Shown: positions 61,724 to 64,000 of the stretch, piece after piece | Layout: each line of letters starts with the position of its first letter | Numbering within the stretch: the stretch's first letter is position 1 | NCBI GenBank assembly: GCA_041319085.1 | Contig: CP101033.1 | Coordinates: 2,940,501 to 3,004,500 of the forward strand | DNA: 64,000 nt | Origin: Aeromonas veronii | GTDB lineage: Bacteria > Pseudomonadota > Gammaproteobacteria > Enterobacterales > Aeromonadaceae | Direction: 5' to 3' | Made by a program: the position numbers and the translations under genes | Notes under the pieces: generated by a model | Told to the model about the DNA's origin: nothing | Seen by the model: only the letters and a program-made list of their open reading frames with translations | The model's database searches: none

Positions 61724-62341
61724 TCAGCCCGTCACCACGCAGGCGCCAAACGGCAGGCGCAATTCGTTTTCCAGCTTGAAGAAATCTTCGGCCAGCGCAC
61801 CGACCGCCCGGTAGAAGCTGCCCCCTTTCGCCTGTTGCTGATCGCGGCAGCAGGCAAGTACCCAGGGGGCAAGGTGGCGCTCATAGAAGCGGTTGCGCTC
61901 CGGGTGCTGCTCGCCAATCAGTACCGCCATCACCTCACAGAGGGCGGCGAGATGATCTTCCGGCTCGCACACTCCGCTCTGGCGCTCGAAGCCGAGGGAC
62001 TGCAGATCTGCGCGCAGTACCGCCAGCGGCAGCTCCATCAAAGAGCCGGTGAGATACCAGGAGGCAAACGGCACGATCTCCCCGCGCCCCAGCCCGATAA
62101 AGAGATCCTGATACTCCTCGGCAAGCTCGTTTTCGTGGTGGCTGCTGGCAGCCAGCTGCACCAGCCCCAGCCCTCTGGCAAAGGGGCCCGGCATAGCCTG
62201 CAACCCTTGCAGCCAGGCGAGCTGTTCACCACGGGGGGCGGCGCGCCAGAGACTTGCCAGCAGGGCGTAGAGATCGGCGCTGCTCTGTTCCAGTTCGGTT
62301 ATGGTCAGTTCGCCAGCCTTTTCGTTATGTTGTTCACTCAT
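61724..62341 (-). CDS. TorD/DmsD-family molybdoenzyme chaperone
   Basis: The 205-residue all-helical cytoplasmic protein has the family patterns SSADLYALLASLWRAAP, EEYQDLFIGLGRGEIVPFASWYLTGSLM and PEDHLAALCEVMAVL. Such proteins hold the apo-catalytic subunit until cofactor is inserted and the TAT signal can be used. Here the client is probably FdhA. I set the start at the ATG at 62341, with GAGGGG 6 nt upstream. It follows the ferredoxin gene by 10 bp. The 133-bp gap after it holds no gene. Confidence 0.9.
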   Translation of the reverse strand: MSEQHNEKAGELTITELEQSSADLYALLASLWRAAPRGEQLAWLQGLQAMPGPFARGLGLVQLAASSHHENELAEEYQDLFIGLGRGEIVPFASWYLTGSLMELPLAVLRADLQSLGFERQSGVCEPEDHLAALCEVMAVLIGEQHPERNRFYERHLAPWVLACCRDQQQAKGGSFYRAVGALAEDFFKLENELRLPFGACVVTG

Positions 62342-62351
62342 CACTGGCCCC

Positions 62352-64000
62352 TCACACCTTGAGCTGGGAGACGGGATCCGCCGCCAGCGCCGCAAACACG
62401 TCCTTGACCCGGCAATCCTCACACATCAGCAGCCGCTGGGCGGCCTCGTTCTGAAAGTGGGAGTGACCGGCCAGTTTTTGCTGGATGCGGCGGATCATCG
62501 AGGCGGGCGCGAACGGCTTGGCGCAGCGAATGCAGCAGGCAGCCTCTTCGGCTTTCAGGCTCTGCACGGCGCGGCGCGCCTCGGGCACGGGTTGCAGACG
62601 GGGCACCAGTACGATGGCCTGCTCGGGGCACGCCTTTTCGCACATGCCGCACTGGATGCAATCCTGCTCAATAAAGTTGAGGCCGGGCGTGTGCCCAACC
62701 GCATGCAGGGCGCGGCTCGGGCAGACCGCCACGCAGCCCATGCAGAGGGTGCAGTCAGATTCTTTCAGCTCCACGCTGCCGTAAGGGGCACCGTGGGGCA
62801 CCGCCAGCGGCTCGCGGCTCCCCTCGTTGGCCTGCCAGAGGGCATCGAAGGCGGCAAACAGGTTCTCCCGTTTGTCCCCTTTGAGCGGCTTCTCCAACAG
62901 GGCAACGGCTGGCTCACCGGAGATCGGCTTATCTTGTTCGGCATCCGGGTTAAACAGGGCGATGCGATCGGCAGCAAGCCCAGCGCCCGCCAAGAGCACG
63001 GCGGCGCTGGCCAGTTCCCGCTCAACCAGTGCACGGACGCTGGCGGGGGCGTCATCGACCAGCGCAATGCGCACCGCGCTGGCGCCATAGGCAAGGGCGG
63101 CGAACCAGCTCTCGATGCCTAAACTCGCGCTCTCCTCCACCCAGACCGGCAGCCAGTTGGCGGGCAGGCGGGTGAGTTCGGCTTCCACCCATTCACGCTC
63201 GTTTTCACCGGCGATCAGCAGTCGAGGCACTTCGCCGCCCGCCTCCCGGTAGTGCTTGAGCAATCGGAACAGATAGTCGCCGCTGGTGTTGGCATCGGGC
63301 TGGTGATAGACAATCGCCCCGGTCGGACAGGCCGAGGCACAGCTGCCAAAGCCCTGACAGAGATGGGGATCAATCTGGATGCGACCATTGATGGGCTTGA
63401 GGGCATCGGTCGGGCAGACATCGAGACAGCGGCTGCAACCGGGCACGCCGCGGGCGGTAAAGGCGCAGGCCTCGGGGTCGAGGCGAAAATAGCGCGGCTT
63501 ATCGAAGATGCCGGTGAGAGCACAGAGCTCGGCAAGCCGTTCAGCCAGCCCTTGGTCATCGGTCAGATGCAGATAGCCGACCGGCGGACGTTCCAGCGCA
63601 AAGAGCGGGGCTCGGCCCAGATCGGCCACCAGATCGAAGCGCGGCTCGCCATTTTCCGCAGCCTGCTGAGTAAAACAGAGCGCCGCCAGGTTAACCCGCT
63701 CACCCTGACCATTGAGGCCGATAAGCTGGAACTGCCCCAGATACCCTGTCAGGCCCGGTTCGCGCAGGGTCAGGGCCGCGAGGGATGCGGTGGCATCGAA
63801 AATGGTTTCGAGATCGGCCGCCTCGGCATCGTGGACCGCTTCGGTCACCAGCAGGGTGGGCTTCACCCCGGCAGGCAGCAGACTGGCCGCGCGGCGAATG
63901 CGATCTTCCGGGCCGACCAGCAGCAGGCGCCCCTGACTCTGGTAAGAGACAGTGGCCGGGATCAGGTTGTCGGTCTTGACCGTATGCTGCAGCGCATAGG
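62352..64000 (-). CDS. Multi-cluster 4Fe-4S protein of the formate dehydrogenase operon (N-terminus outside window)
   Basis: The frame stays open to the right edge with no stop, so the gene starts beyond the window; at least 549 residues are visible. A GTG at 63866 is not the start, because coding sequence continues upstream (YALQHTVKTDNLIPATV). Four cluster motifs are seen: CSRCLDVCPTDAL, CQGFGSCASACPTGAI, CTLCMGCVAVCPSRAL and CIQCGMCEKACPEQAI. Near the C-terminus are extra Cys pairs (CCIRCAKPF, CEDCRVKD). It probably routes electrons to or from the enzyme or assists its maturation. This is seen in Shewanella-type operons. Confidence 0.9.
   Translation of the reverse strand, partial: YALQHTVKTDNLIPATVSYQSQGRLLLVGPEDRIRRAASLLPAGVKPTLLVTEAVHDAEAADLETIFDATASLAALTLREPGLTGYLGQFQLIGLNGQGERVNLAALCFTQQAAENGEPRFDLVADLGRAPLFALERPPVGYLHLTDDQGLAERLAELCALTGIFDKPRYFRLDPEACAFTARGVPGCSRCLDVCPTDALKPINGRIQIDPHLCQGFGSCASACPTGAIVYHQPDANTSGDYLFRLLKHYREAGGEVPRLLIAGENEREWVEAELTRLPANWLPVWVEESASLGIESWFAALAYGASAVRIALVDDAPASVRALVERELASAAVLLAGAGLAADRIALFNPDAEQDKPISGEPAVALLEKPLKGDKRENLFAAFDALWQANEGSREPLAVPHGAPYGSVELKESDCTLCMGCVAVCPSRALHAVGHTPGLNFIEQDCIQCGMCEKACPEQAIVLVPRLQPVPEARRAVQSLKAEEAACCIRCAKPFAPASMIRRIQQKLAGHSHFQNEAAQRLLMCEDCRVKDVFAALAADPVSQLKV

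Noticed and set aside
63864..63866. GTG at 63866 as the start of the ferredoxin gene
   Set aside because: Translation upstream to the window edge is open and protein-like, so the gene continues beyond 64000.

Overview
This 64 kb window is chromosomal DNA of a gammaproteobacterium and fits the genus Aeromonas best. The reasons are a polar-flagellum gene order shared with Vibrio and Pseudomonas, a HexR-pykA-glk carbon-control cluster, a protease with a GlyGly-CTERM sorting tail, and a Shewanella-like Cys-type formate dehydrogenase operon. The species is an inference, since no rRNA or other marker lies in the window. Base composition looks uniformly GC-rich, and no tRNA, rRNA or CRISPR array was seen.

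Layout. (1) 1-8,500 holds housekeeping genes: a GST fragment, pdxH, a secreted metalloprotease coupled to a small lipoprotein, an RNA cytosine methyltransferase, grxD, sodB and mlaA. A 1,300-bp ISL3-type insertion sequence with an intact 8-bp target duplication sits in the A-tract of a terminator. (2) 8,545-15,791 is a complete system I cytochrome c maturation locus, ccmABCDEFGHI, on the minus strand. A gap with a hairpin separates ccmAB from ccmCDEFGHI. (3) 15,990-43,482 is a nearly continuous block of polar flagellar and chemotaxis genes on the minus strand. In transcription order it reads fliEFGHIJ, fliKLMNOPQR-flhB, flhAFG-fliA, cheYZAB, a second stator pair, parC-parP, cheW and a DUF2802 gene. 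Three sequences match sigma-54 -24/-12 elements, just before fliE, fliK and flhA, so the block probably has at least three RpoN-dependent units. (4) 43,610-51,313 holds a SYLF-domain protein, pykA, hexR, glk, two small accessory enzymes and a uracil permease. A HexR-type palindrome lies before pykA. (5) 51,620-53,340 is the most unusual part. A secreted protein carries a Hint (hedgehog/intein) domain, a Gly/Ser linker, a His-rich hexapeptide array and six 21-residue repeats that each contain RGD. It is translationally coupled to a lipoprotein. (6) 53,427-56,684 holds NAD malic enzyme, a periplasmic solute-binding protein and a probable lysozyme inhibitor. (7) 56,843-64,000 is a formate dehydrogenase operon with all three subunits, a small TAT protein, a TorD-type chaperone and a multi-cluster ferredoxin that runs off the right edge.

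How the genes work together. The flagellar block supplies the export gate (FlhAB, FliOPQR), export ATPase (FliHIJ), basal body and switch (FliEFGMN), pole positioning (FlhFG), late sigma factor (FliA), signalling (CheA/Y/Z/B/W) and array positioning (ParC/ParP). The ccm and formate dehydrogenase genes serve respiration. HexR probably ties sugar entry (glk) to the lower glycolytic exit (pykA).

The candidate for an undescribed system is the Hint/RGD-repeat protein with its lipoprotein partner. Its function cannot be told from sequence alone.
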